Shown: positions 8,555 to 18,535, counted from the first letter of the stretch. The stretch is 64,000 nt of DNA from Flavobacterium ranwuense (GCF_004349315.1 NZ_SMLH01000012.1:1-64000); one strand, 5' to 3'. Numbers and translations: made by a program. The notes: a model not told the origin generated them from the sequence alone.

Positions 8555-10456
8555 ATGGATACAAATTTTTTACTTCAGGCAATCATTTATTTAACAGCAG
8601 CCGTAATTTGTGTGCCTATTGCTAAAAAATTAGGGCTGAGCTCCATTTTAGGCTATTTATTAGCCGGAATAATTATTGGTCCTTATGTTCTTGGTTTTAT
8701 AGGTCAGGAAGGTCAGGATATTATGCATTTTGCTGAATTTGGCGTCGTAATGATGTTGTTTTTGATTGGTTTGGAATTAGAGCCAAATAAGTTTTGGAAA
8801 ATGCGGAAATTCATTCTGGGAATGGGTGCTGCACAATTGATCGGAACCACTCTTATTCTATTTATTGGATGTCTATTTTTTATGGACTGGAGATGGGAAA
8901 CTACATTAGCCATTTCACTGGGATTGGCCTTATCTTCTACTGCTATTGTCTTGCAAACTTTAAAAGAAAAAGGATTATCAAACACTTCCGTAGGACGTTC
9001 CTCATTTGCGGTTTTACTTTTTCAGGATATTGCAGTAATCCCAATTTTAGCTTTTTTACCTCTTTTGTCAACGGTAAACCTTGAGGCTGTAAATGATGCG
9101 CCACAATCATTAATTACAGGTTATGCGAGCTGGTTGCAAACGGTAATTGTGATCGGAATTATATCGACAATCTATTTTGCCGGTCGTTTTGTATTTGTTC
9201 CATTATTGCATATTATCGCAAAAACTCGTTTGCAGGAATTGTTTACTGCTTCGGCTTTATTATTGGTTGTTGGCGTTTCCTATTTAATGCAATTGATTGG
9301 GTTAAGTCCTGCACTTGGTGCTTTTATGGCTGGTGTCGTACTTGCCAACTCTGAATTTCGTCATGAATTAGAAGGCGATATTGCACCATTTAAAGGATTG
9401 CTTTTGGGGCTGTTTTTTCTTGGTGTTGGTGCTTCAATAAACTTCCTATTAATTATTGAGAATCCTCTTTTCATTTTTGTTTTTGGAGCCATCCTAACTC
9501 TGGTGAAATTCGTAGTTTTATTTGTAATCAGCAGATTTCATAAAAATAAAATAGATCAAAATCTATTATTCGCTTTCGGTTTGAGCCAAGCGGGAGAATT
9601 TGGTTTTGTAATCATGAGTTTCTGCCTGCAATTGAATATAGTTCCCAATATTTTAGCCAATCAAATTATGGCAGTAATAGCCATGAGTATGGTTGCAACT
9701 CCTTTTCTGCTATTAATAAATGAGCGAATAATTTATCCCAATACCCGAATTCAGGAAAAAGAAATAAAAAAAGATAATGATTATATTGACGAAGATAATC
9801 CCGTTATTATTGCTGGTTTTGGGCATTTTGGAAGTACAGTTGGTCGCTTACTGAGAGCGAACCAAATAAAATCAACTATTCTGGATTATGATTCAGACCG
9901 AATCGATTTATTACGAAAAATGGGGTTTAAAGTCTATTATGGAGATGCGACTCGATTAGAACTATTGAAAGCTGCGGGTTGTGAGAATGCTAAAATTTTT
10001 ATCGCTGCCATAGATAATCCTACCGTAAATCTTCAAGTAATTGAAACCTTAAAAAAACACTTTCCAAATTTAAAAATCTTAACTCGTGCCCGAAACCGGA
10101 ATGATGCCTATGAATTAATCGATCATAAAGTCGAACATATTTACAGGGAAACTTTATACAGCGCTGTAAATATGGGTGTTGATGCATTAGTAGAATTAGG
10201 ACTTCGAAAATATACGGCAACCAGACAAGGACAGCAATTTATAAAATACGATGAAATTACCACACGTAAATTAGCTGAAAAACGTCACGATAAAATGGCG
10301 TTTCTTATTACAATCAAGGAAGAAATTGAATTACAGGAACAGTTATTAAAGAGTGATATTTATTCCCAAGTTGCAGCAACCAATCACAGTTGGGATAGCC
10401 AGCATTTAAAAAACAACTTAGCAGACTTGTCTGACACATCTGAATTGCCGGACTAA
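8555..10456 (+). CDS. kefC: Glutathione-regulated K+/H+ antiporter, KefC/KefB type
   Basis: 633 aa. The N-terminal ~390 residues form a CPA2 exchanger domain (LGLSSILGYLLAGIIIGP, LIGLELEPNKFW, FQDIAVIPILAF). A TrkA-N Rossmann domain begins near residue 415 with VIIAGFGHFGSTVGRLL, followed by ILDYDSDRIDLL and YYGDATRLELLKAAG, the nucleotide and glutathione-adduct binding part of Kef proteins. The ATG at 8555 was chosen because it follows the kefF stop by one base and precedes a normal membrane segment; an in-frame ATG at 8525 would overlap kefF. Predicted to release K+ and acidify the cytosol during electrophile stress. Confidence 0.9.
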   Translation: MDTNFLLQAIIYLTAAVICVPIAKKLGLSSILGYLLAGIIIGPYVLGFIGQEGQDIMHFAEFGVVMMLFLIGLELEPNKFWKMRKFILGMGAAQLIGTTLILFIGCLFFMDWRWETTLAISLGLALSSTAIVLQTLKEKGLSNTSVGRSSFAVLLFQDIAVIPILAFLPLLSTVNLEAVNDAPQSLITGYASWLQTVIVIGIISTIYFAGRFVFVPLLHIIAKTRLQELFTASALLLVVGVSYLMQLIGLSPALGAFMAGVVLANSEFRHELEGDIAPFKGLLLGLFFLGVGASINFLLIIENPLFIFVFGAILTLVKFVVLFVISRFHKNKIDQNLLFAFGLSQAGEFGFVIMSFCLQLNIVPNILANQIMAVIAMSMVATPFLLLINERIIYPNTRIQEKEIKKDNDYIDEDNPVIIAGFGHFGSTVGRLLRANQIKSTILDYDSDRIDLLRKMGFKVYYGDATRLELLKAAGCENAKIFIAAIDNPTVNLQVIETLKKHFPNLKILTRARNRNDAYELIDHKVEHIYRETLYSAVNMGVDALVELGLRKYTATRQGQQFIKYDEITTRKLAEKRHDKMAFLITIKEEIELQEQLLKSDIYSQVAATNHSWDSQHLKNNLADLSDTSELPD

Positions 10457-10480
10457 TATAATACAGTTTACAACAATAAA

Positions 10481-10529
10481 AAAAACATAATTAACACCCT
10501 TAAAACGGAGTTAATTATGCTTTTTTTTT
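10481..10529. terminator. Bidirectional terminator between kefC and guaB
   Basis: CATAATTAAC (10486-10495) pairs with GTTAATTATG (10510-10519). It is flanked by an A tract on the left and a T tract on the right, so it can stop transcription from both convergent genes. Confidence 0.75.
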
Positions 10530-10547
10530 ATGATTTTGAACGAAAAA

Positions 10548-12020
10548 CTATCTAGAATAATTTGGAGCTTCTTTCGTTATCGTCACATTATGAGGATGAC
10601 TTTCGTTGATACCACTTGCAGTAATCCGAACAAAACGTCCTGTTTCCTGTAACGTTGGAATATCTTTTGAACCACAATATCCCATTCCGGCACGAAGACC
10701 ACCAATGAATTGTTGCATGCTTTCGTTCAATTCTCCTTTATATGGAACACGACCTACAATTCCTTCTGGAACCAGTTTTTTTACATCATCTTCCACATCT
10801 TGAAAATAACGGTCTTTTGAGCCTTCTTGCATCGCTTCAACAGAACCCATTCCACGGTATGACTTGAATTTTCTTCCTTCAAAAATGATAGTTTCACCAG
10901 GAGATTCCATGGTACCTGCCAGTAATGAACCTAACATTACACAATCAGCACCCGCAGCAATCGCTTTAGGGATATCTCCTGTGTAACGAATCCCACCATC
11001 AGCAATTACGGGAACTCCAGTACCTTTAATCGCTGCTGCTACTTCAAGAACAGCTGAAAATTGTGGAAAACCAACACCCGCAACAATACGAGTCGTACAG
11101 ATAGAACCTGGTCCAATCCCTACTTTTACCCCGTCAGCACCATTTTCGACAAGATATTTGGCTGCTTCAGCAGTGGCAATATTACCAACAATAACGTCTA
11201 AGTCAGGGAATTTAGCTTTAACTAATTTTAGTACATCTACAACTCCTTTTGTATGTCCGTGAGCAGTATCGATTATAACTGCGTCTACTCCAGCATTAAC
11301 CAAAGCAGTAGCTCTTTCAACAGCATCTGCAGTAACACCTAATGCAGCCGCAACACGTAAACGTCCGTATTTGTCTTTGTTTGCATTTGGTTTTTGAGTC
11401 AATTTAGTAATATCTCTAAACGTAATTAAACCTACTAATTTATAATCAGCATTTACTACTGGAAGTTTTTCGATTTTATACCCTTGCAAAACAACTTCGG
11501 CTTGTTCCAAAGAAGTACCTTCGGCAACTGTTACCAAGTTTTCGCTGGTCATTACTTCAACAATAGGTCTGGCATTGTTTTTTTCGAAACGCAAATCTCT
11601 ATTCGTAACAATACCTTTCAGTTTTTTATTTTCATCTACAATTGGAATACCTCCAATACCAAATTCTTTCATCGCATTTTTAGCATCTGCAACAGTAGAA
11701 GTCAATGGTAAAGTAACAGGATCGATAATCATTCCAGACTCGGCACGTTTTACTTTTCTGACTTTCGCAGCTTGTTGCTCGATAGTCATATTTTTATGCA
11801 AAACACCAATTCCTCCTTCTTGAGCCATAGCAATTGCCATTGCACTTTCGGTAACAGTATCCATAGCAGCAGATACAATTGGAACATTAAGTGTTATATT
11901 TCTTGAAAATTTTGATTGAATACTCACTTCGCGAGGAAGCACATTTGAGTAGTTAGGAACTAATAGAACATCATCGTAAGTTAATCCTTCACCGATAATC
12001 TTAGAGTTGTGTGCGATCAT
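10548..12020 (-). CDS. guaB: Inosine-5'-monophosphate dehydrogenase
   Basis: 490 aa, standard bacterial length. It oxidises IMP to XMP with NAD, the rate-limiting step of GTP synthesis. The (beta/alpha)8 barrel starts at [12 protein letters not shown] (14-25) and is interrupted by two CBS domains at about 97-205 (adenine nucleotide sensing). The catalytic loop is [11 protein letters not shown] with C308 forming the thioimidate, and the mobile flap with its catalytic Arg lies near RYFQDVEDD…VGRVPYKG. Convergent with kefC across a shared terminator. Its own -7 box is at 12050. Confidence 0.97.
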   Translation of the reverse strand: MIAHNSKIIGEGLTYDDVLLVPNYSNVLPREVSIQSKFSRNITLNVPIVSAAMDTVTESAMAIAMAQEGGIGVLHKNMTIEQQAAKVRKVKRAESGMIIDPVTLPLTSTVADAKNAMKEFGIGGIPIVDENKKLKGIVTNRDLRFEKNNARPIVEVMTSENLVTVAEGTSLEQAEVVLQGYKIEKLPVVNADYKLVGLITFRDITKLTQKPNANKDKYGRLRVAAALGVTADAVERATALVNAGVDAVIIDTAHGHTKGVVDVLKLVKAKFPDLDVIVGNIATAEAAKYLVENGADGVKVGIGPGSICTTRIVAGVGFPQFSAVLEVAAAIKGTGVPVIADGGIRYTGDIPKAIAAGADCVMLGSLLAGTMESPGETIIFEGRKFKSYRGMGSVEAMQEGSKDRYFQDVEDDVKKLVPEGIVGRVPYKGELNESMQQFIGGLRAGMGYCGSKDIPTLQETGRFVRITASGINESHPHNVTITKEAPNYSR

Positions 12021-12049
12021 TGCAATTGTAGTTGGAGTTTAATTGCGTG

Positions 12050-12057
12050 CAAATATA
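12050..12057 (-). promoter_or_regulatory. -7 promoter box of guaB
   Basis: Minus strand TATATTTG (TAnnTTTG), 30 nt before the guaB start. The remaining upstream DNA to 12247 shows no gene or repeat. Confidence 0.55.
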
Positions 12058-12247
12058 GATAATTTTAAGCAAAAAATCGCTATGATTTTACAATAAATAA
12101 TTAAATTACAGTTCAAAGTCAATTCTTTGGTTCCAAATTACTCCTTGGTTTTCAATCGAGGAAATTTGATTCATTCGTTTTTCAATGACAGAATGAATAG
12201 AAATTCACAGCAGATTTAAGCGACAAAAATTCGAACAAAACTGAATA

Positions 12248-13642
12248 TTATTTTTTACTATTCTTAAAAATAACATTAAGTCCTAGCTGAAAAGATAGAC
12301 TATTGGCTTTGGTAACATCCTTATATTCCAAAAGATTATCGGCGAGAACATAGAAATTAACCGGTCCAAACATACTGGATAAACCCACTCCAATATTTTT
12401 ATAAGAATAAGAATCTATAGTATAAGTTGCTTTCATTTGCAACGAATTGAAAATTTTTCTTCTGTAATAGGTCGTGAAAGCAACTAAAGGTGTTCTCGGG
12501 GTAGACATTACGAATAATTGAGCACCTACAGCGCTTTTATAAATAGTTTCAGGATCATAATTAAGACAGTTACAATCCTCAGGTCTTTCTTCATCAAATG
12601 AAAATTGAATTGAAGTGTTGAACTTTGTGGGTCGCCAAGTCGTGTAATCGGCATACAAAGTATCCAAAGGAATGGCATCCTTAAATTCCTGATATCCATC
12701 TTCTGCAGAACCTCCAGAACTAAATTTAGGAATGACTCCTTCGTATTTGTAAGTTCCTTTAAAAGTCAAACTTTCTACTTCTTTGGCATGTTTTATAAAA
12801 CCAAGATCTATGACACTTGCTGTTATTTGAATGTGTTTCTTTGGATAATAAGTCAAACCAGCATCAAATCCCAAGCCTAAATTGCCACCCAGAAAGGCTC
12901 TTTTGGTAATATCTTTTACTGCATTTGGCTCATAATCTTCATCATCGTATTTAGCAGTTCCCGATGTATTGAGCTGCAAATCCGAATAAATCATTTGTTC
13001 ATAAACCCCTTGTGTGGAAGGAATAGTATAAATGTATCCTGAATTATTAGTTGAATTGGCATTATAAATACTGGAATAGATCTTTCCTCGCGCTCCTAGA
13101 ATTAATTTTTCATTTATTTTTTTATGAAATCCAATATGAAAGACCGAAAGCATTTCTGCTTTTACACTCAAATCCCCTAAATTGAATACTTTACCCAAAT
13201 AATCTCTATTTCCGTCTAAAGCCAAAACTGCAATATCTTTAGGCACATAACTCATAAAATCAAATTCTTGGTACATTCCAAACGAAACATAGGAATCCCC
13301 TTGATCTCCCGCTATTTTAAAGCCTCCGCTAAATAATTCTATTTGTTCGTTTAGGACTACTCTATCTTTTCTTGTTGTAGAGAATACTACATTTCGCAGT
13401 TTTACATTAAAATCTACACCATTATCAGCAAATAAATCATACGCAGAAAATCCACTCGAACCAACATTTGTAGAAATACCAGACAATAAAGGAATCCCAA
13501 AATACCAATTGTACTTCACATCAGAACCCGGATTAGTCAGCAAAGACTGAGGCACTGAAGTGAAATTATATAAAATTTGTTTGTTTTGTGAAATGCAACC
13601 TATTGTTAGAAATAGAACAAAAATCAAAATTATTTTTCTCAT
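12248..13642 (-). CDS. DUF5723-type outer membrane protein
   Basis: 464 aa. An N-terminal signal peptide (MRKIILIFVLFLTIGCISQN) is followed by amphipathic beta strands with alternating aromatic residues to the C-terminus (…LSFQLGLNVIFKNSKK), as in an outer membrane beta barrel. The segment LTNPGSDVKYNWYFGIPLLSGIS is typical of the DUF5723 family, which is widespread in Flavobacteriia and of unknown function. It starts inside the last codons of the upstream lipoprotein gene (ATGA overlap at 13639-13642), so the two are co-translated and probably act together in the envelope. Confidence 0.75.
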   Translation of the reverse strand: MRKIILIFVLFLTIGCISQNKQILYNFTSVPQSLLTNPGSDVKYNWYFGIPLLSGISTNVGSSGFSAYDLFADNGVDFNVKLRNVVFSTTRKDRVVLNEQIELFSGGFKIAGDQGDSYVSFGMYQEFDFMSYVPKDIAVLALDGNRDYLGKVFNLGDLSVKAEMLSVFHIGFHKKINEKLILGARGKIYSSIYNANSTNNSGYIYTIPSTQGVYEQMIYSDLQLNTSGTAKYDDEDYEPNAVKDITKRAFLGGNLGLGFDAGLTYYPKKHIQITASVIDLGFIKHAKEVESLTFKGTYKYEGVIPKFSSGGSAEDGYQEFKDAIPLDTLYADYTTWRPTKFNTSIQFSFDEERPEDCNCLNYDPETIYKSAVGAQLFVMSTPRTPLVAFTTYYRRKIFNSLQMKATYTIDSYSYKNIGVGLSSMFGPVNFYVLADNLLEYKDVTKANSLSFQLGLNVIFKNSKK

Positions 13643-14193
13643 TCAATTATAAAATAAGCGGTTACTCCTGAACGTAATTTTAAACTCCCTATGCTATTCT
13701 CACTTAATGGTGGACCGGCAAACATGGTGAGCGTGAAAGTAATTTTAGTAGTTCTTTTTAATAAGTCCAGTGTAGCATTTTGAAATATTTCAGTTTTAGT
13801 AACTATATTTTCTGCACCAGTATACGCTGGCACAATAAAATTTGTGGAATGAACAGGTTGATTATTTCTATCCAGAAATACTAAATCTATTCTGTAACTT
13901 CTATTTATAGTATTGTTAACTTCAAAAAAAAGGTCTACTCTGCTTAAATTATCCTTGAAAAATTTATCATTGAATACATCAACAGCTGGCGTATCCATAA
14001 AAACGGTGTGCTCTATTCCTCCAGTTACAAATTCATTTGCGGGAATATTAAAATAAGCTAAGTTTGATATAAATACAGGTTCTAATTTTATATCATTGAC
14101 TTGATTATAATCTAAATCACTTGCGCATGAAGATGAAAATAATATCAAAATTAGTATACTTAAGATTCTATGAATGGCCCGTAGTTTCATCAT
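13639..14193 (-). CDS. Predicted lipoprotein of unknown function
   Basis: 184 aa. A signal sequence ends in a lipobox (LFSSSCAS), predicting lipidation at the Cys near residue 23 and placement in the envelope. The mature part is beta-rich (RVDLFFEVNNTINRSYRIDLVFLDRNNQPV). I do not recognise a family. Two consecutive ATG codons (14193 and 14190) could start it. It is the first gene of a two-gene operon with the DUF5723 barrel gene, overlapping by 4 nt. Confidence 0.7.
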   Translation of the reverse strand: MMKLRAIHRILSILILILFSSSCASDLDYNQVNDIKLEPVFISNLAYFNIPANEFVTGGIEHTVFMDTPAVDVFNDKFFKDNLSRVDLFFEVNNTINRSYRIDLVFLDRNNQPVHSTNFIVPAYTGAENIVTKTEIFQNATLDLLKRTTKITFTLTMFAGPPLSENSIGSLKLRSGVTAYFIIE

Positions 14194-14294
14194 ATTTAGT
14201 ATGTTAAAGGTAAATTTGGGAACAGTATAACTAACGTATCAATCATAAACTTATTATTTTCAAGATATAGAGTTCAATTACCATTTTTTCCATT

Positions 14295-15158
14295 TTAATG
14301 AAATTCACCAAATAGCTTTGAAGCCTCATTGTAAGCACTTTCAAAACTTATAGGGCTCATATCAGTACTCTCTTTTTGTGAGGTAAAATAAGACAATAGT
14401 TTCTCTGTAGGCATATTACCCGTTAAATCATCTGTTGCCATTGGACATCCGCCAAAACCCTGAATAGCACCATCAAAACGACGGCAACCCGCTTTGTAAG
14501 CCGCATCAATTTTTTCAAACCATTTATCAGGCGTAGTATGAAGGTGAGCTCCAAATTCTATTTTTGGATATTTTGGAATTAAATTCGAAAACAAATACGA
14601 AATCACATCTGGTGTTGAACTTCCTACCGTATCCGAAAGTGATAAAATTTTGACTCCCATTAAAGCTAATTTTTCAGTCCACTCCCCTACTATTTCAACG
14701 CTCCAAGGATCGCCGTAAGGATTACCAAATCCCATAGAAAGATACCCTACAACTTCTTTATTCGTATTATCGGCAATTTCAAGAATTTCCTGTAACGTAA
14801 TTAATGATTCGGCAATCGTCTTGTGGGTATTCCGCATTTGAAAATTCTCAGAAATCGAAAATGGAAACCCTAAATACTGTATTTCAGAATGATTTGAAGC
14901 TAATTTTGCTCCTTGCGTATTCGCTATAATCGCCAATAATTTACTTTTGGTTTGAGATAAATCAAGTTGTGCCAGAACCTCAGCCGTATCCTGCATTTGT
15001 GGAATCGCTTTTGGCGAAACAAAGCTTCCAAAATCGATGGTGTCAAAACCTACACGCAATAAAGACTGAATATAAGTCACTTTTCTCGCCGTAGGAATAA
15101 AAGGCTTTATGCCTTGCATGGCATCACGTGGACATTCTATAATTTTTATTGGCTCCAT
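14295..15158 (-). CDS. Hydroxymethylglutaryl-CoA lyase
   Basis: 287 aa, HMGL-like TIM barrel. It cleaves HMG-CoA to acetyl-CoA and acetoacetate in leucine degradation. Visible features: IIECPRDAMQGIK at the N-terminus (catalytic Arg and metal Asp), ILSLSDTVGSSTPD, HLHTTPDKW with metal-binding His residues, and the lyase signature GFGGCPMATDDLTGNMPTE with the catalytic Cys. An in-frame ATG eight codons upstream (15182) is rejected because the -7 box TATCTTTG (15166-15173, minus) lies between the two. A leucine dehydrogenase lies elsewhere in the window (22751), so two leucine catabolism enzymes are present but not linked. Confidence 0.9.
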   Translation of the reverse strand: MEPIKIIECPRDAMQGIKPFIPTARKVTYIQSLLRVGFDTIDFGSFVSPKAIPQMQDTAEVLAQLDLSQTKSKLLAIIANTQGAKLASNHSEIQYLGFPFSISENFQMRNTHKTIAESLITLQEILEIADNTNKEVVGYLSMGFGNPYGDPWSVEIVGEWTEKLALMGVKILSLSDTVGSSTPDVISYLFSNLIPKYPKIEFGAHLHTTPDKWFEKIDAAYKAGCRRFDGAIQGFGGCPMATDDLTGNMPTEKLLSYFTSQKESTDMSPISFESAYNEASKLFGEFH

Positions 15159-15165
15159 AGAAAGC

Positions 15166-15173
15166 CAAAGATA
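15166..15173 (-). promoter_or_regulatory. -7 promoter box of the HMG-CoA lyase gene
   Basis: Minus strand TATCTTTG, 8 nt ahead of the chosen ATG at 15158. It implies an almost leaderless mRNA and excludes the upstream start. Confidence 0.5.
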
Positions 15174-15227
15174 GAAAAACAATTAAGAATTTTAAATTAT
15201 CAGTTTTAAATTTTTGAAAATTGACAT

Positions 15228-15303
15228 TATTACGTATTTTGGTAATAAATTAAAATATTACGTAATTTGGTAATATTAAATATTATTACGTTATTTGGTA
15301 ATA
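15228..15303. promoter_or_regulatory. Three phased 20-bp repeats upstream of the SatD/DUF3307 operon (likely operators)
   Basis: Three copies of TATTACGTnnTTTGGTAATA-like sequence start at 15228, 15256 and 15284, so the period is exactly 28 bp. Each unit is an inverted pair, TATTAC and GTAATA, around an 8-nt centre. They end about 50 bp before the start of a gene with a C-terminal helix-turn-helix, so the simplest reading is an autoregulatory binding array. Confidence 0.75.
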
Positions 15304-15354
15304 ATTTACTTTAAACTTTTAAAGTAGACCTTACTTTTTTAATTATATTTGGAT

Positions 15355-15966
15355 ATGACAAGCATAATAACTGGAGACATTGTTAATTCAAGAAAACTAC
15401 CTTCTAAAATATGGATGGACGGTTTGAAAGAACTATTGAATACCAAAGGTAAAAACCCGAGTGAATGGGAAATTTATCGTGGTGACGAATTTCAGATGGA
15501 AATTATAAATCCTGAAGAAGCACTATTGACAGCTTTGCAAATTAAGGCCTATCTAAAAACCCTAAAGCTCGACGCGAGAATGAGTATTGGTTTTGGAGAT
15601 AAAACCTATTCAGCAGTAACAATTTCTGAAAGCAATGGAACTGCGTTCGTTCGTTCGGGAGAGCTTTTTGAAACTTTAAAAAAACAAAAAACTACCTTAG
15701 CCATTAATTCAGGGAATACTGATTTAGACACTGAGATGAATTTAATGCTCCGTTTAGGATTGACCTTTATGGATAATTGGCTGGTGCAATCGGCTGAATT
15801 TGTTTTGGCATCCATAGAAAACAAATCGCTTTCTCAAGAAGAAATAGGTGTGAGATTAGGTATAAATCAAGCTGCAGTAAGTCGCAGACGAAAACGAGCG
15901 CAGTTTGATTTGGTGCTGGAACTAGATAATCATTTCAGAAAAAAAATTAAAACCCTCAGTGTATGA
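15355..15966 (+). CDS. SatD-like protein with C-terminal helix-turn-helix
   Basis: 203 aa. The N-terminus MTSIITGDIVNSRKL and the YRGDEFQMEI and MSIGFGDKTY segments match the SatD family, whose nucleotidyl-cyclase-like fold is of uncertain activity. Residues ~155-190 (LSQEEIGVRLGINQAAVSRR) form a clear DNA-binding helix-turn-helix. The gene overlaps the next one by 4 nt (ATGA at 15963) and follows three phased repeats, so it likely represses or activates its own operon. An in-frame TTG two codons earlier is less likely than the ATG at 15355. Confidence 0.75.
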   Translation: MTSIITGDIVNSRKLPSKIWMDGLKELLNTKGKNPSEWEIYRGDEFQMEIINPEEALLTALQIKAYLKTLKLDARMSIGFGDKTYSAVTISESNGTAFVRSGELFETLKKQKTTLAINSGNTDLDTEMNLMLRLGLTFMDNWLVQSAEFVLASIENKSLSQEEIGVRLGINQAAVSRRRKRAQFDLVLELDNHFRKKIKTLSV

Positions 15967-16673
15967 TTATTTTTGTAAAACTACTATTGGCACATTTACT
16001 TGGTGATTTTTTATTTCAACCTACATCTTGGGTTTTAGATAAAGAAAACAAGAAACACAAAAGTATTTATCTTTATATCCATACACTTCTTCATTTTATA
16101 CTGGCTTGGGCTTTAGTTGGCGGGACTGATTTTGTTTGGTTTGCCATTTTACTGGCACTAACGCATGGAGGAATTGATTTTTTGAAATTACATTTTCAAA
16201 AAAATAAAACAAAACGCAACTGGTTTGTAATGGATCAACTGTTGCATCTTATTGTACTCATAGCAATTACACTATTTTACAATAACGAACGTATTGATTT
16301 TACAGCATTCGACAACCGATTTTGGATCTTTGTGACTGGAATACTTTTATTAACAAAACCTACATCGATAATTATAAAGAATATCATTTCGATTTGGACT
16401 CCTGAAAACAAAACAAGCGACGATTCCTTATCCAATGCCGGAAATTACATTGGAATATTAGAACGCCTGTTCGTTTTTTGCTTTGTGATTACTGGCCATT
16501 TTGAAGCCATTGGTTTTTTATTGGCAGCAAAATCTATTTTCCGATTTGGAGATTTAAAAGAAGCCAAAGACCGAAAACTTACTGAATATGTTCTTATCGG
16601 AACCTTATTGAGTTTTGGCATTGCATTATTGACAGGGCTTTTAGTAAAATTTGGGTTGTTGCAATTTTTCTAA
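15963..16673 (+). CDS. DUF3307 membrane protein
   Basis: 236 aa with about seven hydrophobic helices. The N-terminus [17 protein letters not shown] is diagnostic for DUF3307; its Asp in the first helix is followed by [19 protein letters not shown] and [10 protein letters not shown], which place conserved His and Asp residues in or near the membrane. Function unknown. It is translationally coupled to the SatD-like gene, a pairing I have seen described across phyla. Its last 33 nt overlap, in antiparallel orientation, the last 33 nt of pyrD. Confidence 0.8.
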   Translation: MIIFVKLLLAHLLGDFLFQPTSWVLDKENKKHKSIYLYIHTLLHFILAWALVGGTDFVWFAILLALTHGGIDFLKLHFQKNKTKRNWFVMDQLLHLIVLIAITLFYNNERIDFTAFDNRFWIFVTGILLLTKPTSIIIKNIISIWTPENKTSDDSLSNAGNYIGILERLFVFCFVITGHFEAIGFLLAAKSIFRFGDLKEAKDRKLTEYVLIGTLLSFGIALLTGLLVKFGLLQFF

Positions 16674-17678
16674 AATCTTTTTGTTTATGGCCTTAACCAA
16701 AGCTGGACCTTCATAAATAAAACCGGTGTACAATTGCACCAAACACGCTCCTGCCTCCAATTTTTCAATCGCATCATCGGCAGAATGGATTCCTCCTACT
16801 CCAATAATAGGAAAGGCTTTATTGCTTTTTTGAGATAAAAAACGGATGACTTCGGTAGAACGTTGCGTTAATGGTTTTCCTGACAAACCACCCATTTCTG
16901 TTTTATTTTCGGATTGTAATCCTTCACGGGAAATGGTGGTATTGGTAGCGATAACACCCGCAATTTTAGTTTCCTTGATAATATCAATAATATCTAGTAA
17001 TTGCTCATCAGTCAAATCTGGAGCAATTTTTAGCAGAATTGGCTTTTGTTTTGGCTTAGCCAAATTCTTATTTTGAAGTGTTTGCAACAATTGTGTCAAT
17101 GGCTCTTTGTCTTGTAAGGCACGGAGATTTGGCGTGTTTGGGGAACTTACATTCACCACAAAATAATCCACATAATCATACAAAGCATCAAAACAGATTT
17201 CATAATCCGAAGTTGCTTCTTCGTTTGGTGTCAACTTATTTTTACCAATGTTTCCACCAATCAAAACGCCTTTATTTTGTTTCAAACGTTCCACCGCTTC
17301 CTGAACTCCGCCGTTATTGAATCCCATTCTATTGATAATGGCGCTATCTGCTTTCAGACGGAACAATCGTTTTTTAGGATTTCCTTCCTGCCCTTTTGGA
17401 GTAAGCGTTCCTATTTCGATAAAACCAAAACCAAAACTGGACAATTCTTTATACAACTTGGCATCTTTATCAAAACCAGCCGCAAGTCCAACTGGATTTT
17501 TAAATTTCAAACCAAAAACTTCGGTCTCTAATCTTGGGTCATTGACTTCATAAAGCAACTTAAAAAGAGAGGTAAATCCAGGAATTTTAGATGCAAATCG
17601 AATCAATGAAAAAGTAAAATAATGGACTTTTTCCGGATCAAACAAAAATAGAAATGGGCGAATGAATACTTTATACAT
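16641..17678 (-). CDS. pyrD: Dihydroorotate dehydrogenase (quinone), class 2
   Basis: 345 aa. Membrane-associated FMN enzyme of pyrimidine synthesis that passes electrons to menaquinone. The N-terminal amphipathic segment [20 protein letters not shown] is the class 2 membrane helix. FMN and substrate motifs are [33 protein letters not shown] with the catalytic Ser, and GVGGIHS. An upstream in-frame extension to 17789 is rejected because the -7 box at 17697 would lie inside it. The 3' end overlaps the convergent DUF3307 gene by 33 bp with no room for a terminator. Confidence 0.95.
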   Translation of the reverse strand: MYKVFIRPFLFLFDPEKVHYFTFSLIRFASKIPGFTSLFKLLYEVNDPRLETEVFGLKFKNPVGLAAGFDKDAKLYKELSSFGFGFIEIGTLTPKGQEGNPKKRLFRLKADSAIINRMGFNNGGVQEAVERLKQNKGVLIGGNIGKNKLTPNEEATSDYEICFDALYDYVDYFVVNVSSPNTPNLRALQDKEPLTQLLQTLQNKNLAKPKQKPILLKIAPDLTDEQLLDIIDIIKETKIAGVIATNTTISREGLQSENKTEMGGLSGKPLTQRSTEVIRFLSQKSNKAFPIIGVGGIHSADDAIEKLEAGACLVQLYTGFIYEGPALVKAINKKILEKLQQPKFY

Positions 17679-17696
17679 AGTTGTAGTTTGTTGGTG

Positions 17697-17704
17697 CAAA
17701 AATA
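17697..17704 (-). promoter_or_regulatory. -7 promoter box of pyrD
   Basis: Minus strand TATTTTTG, 19 nt before the pyrD ATG; it decides the start at 17678. The rest of the gap to 17959 is A/T rich with no further signal that I can name. Confidence 0.6.
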
Positions 17705-17959
17705 GAACTATCTCATCGATAATTAAATATTTCGAAAAAAAATTATACATCAACATTTGATTTGGCTGTAGCCAAAGAAGAAATAGCAAAAAAACAGTAG
17801 TTAAACAAAATACTTGCTCCTAATTATTTACAAATAATAAAATTTACTTTCAATCTGCTTCATTTAAAATAAAATATTTATTTTTCAATGTTTTTTCTTA
17901 TATTGTACTAAATAAATAAGTATTTATTTAATTTTTTATCAACTTAAAATAGTACCGAC

Positions 17960-18535
17960 ATGAAAATAAAATTACTCTTTACAGCTATTTTACTTTCCAG
18001 TTTTCAACTATTTTTTGCGCAAGCAGTAAAAAATGAAACAAAAAAAGACACAACCAAATTAGCGACAAAAACTACTGTAACAACAATTAAAGACACTGTT
18101 ATTGTGTCTAAGGCTGTAGAAACTGGGGTTGTCGCAGCAGCAATACAAAATAATGCAAATGAAAAAGCATTAAAAGAGGAAGCTAAACTACTAAAAGACA
18201 AACTCAAAGCTGAGAAAAAAGCGCTAAGAGAAGCTAATAAAATCGAAAAAGAGCAAAAGGATTTTGAAAAAAAACAAAAAGCTTTTGACAAGCGACAAGA
18301 CAAAATTCTTTCCAGTGAAAAATCAATTAGTACAATAAAATCAAAGATTTCAAATGAAGAAAGAAATTTAATTAAACTCAAAGAAAAATTTGAACAAAAG
18401 AAATCTAAAGGAAAGCTCAGTTCTATTGAAATTGAGAAAGAAAATATCCGAATCAGTAAACAACAAATAAAAATAAATAAGCTGGAAGGAAATCTTGATG
18501 AAGCAAAAGAAAAGTTAACTAAAATGAGAGAATAA
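17960..18535 (+). CDS. Secreted coiled-coil protein of unknown function
   Basis: 191 aa. A signal peptide with cleavage after about residue 21 (LLFTAILLSSFQLFFAQA) is followed by a T/V/A-rich linker (30-60). From ~68 to the end comes a strongly charged heptad-repeat coiled coil (KEEAKLLKDKLKAEKKALRE and similar). There are no catalytic motifs. Likely periplasmic, possibly a structural or spacer protein. It is followed at once by a strong terminator and has no operon partner. Confidence 0.7.
   Translation: MKIKLLFTAILLSSFQLFFAQAVKNETKKDTTKLATKTTVTTIKDTVIVSKAVETGVVAAAIQNNANEKALKEEAKLLKDKLKAEKKALREANKIEKEQKDFEKKQKAFDKRQDKILSSEKSISTIKSKISNEERNLIKLKEKFEQKKSKGKLSSIEIEKENIRISKQQIKINKLEGNLDEAKEKLTKMRE

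Noticed and set aside
15344..15351. TATATTTG as promoter of the SatD-like gene
   Set aside because: It matches the -7 consensus but ends only 3 nt before the ATG, so transcription would start inside the gene; the true promoter was not located.
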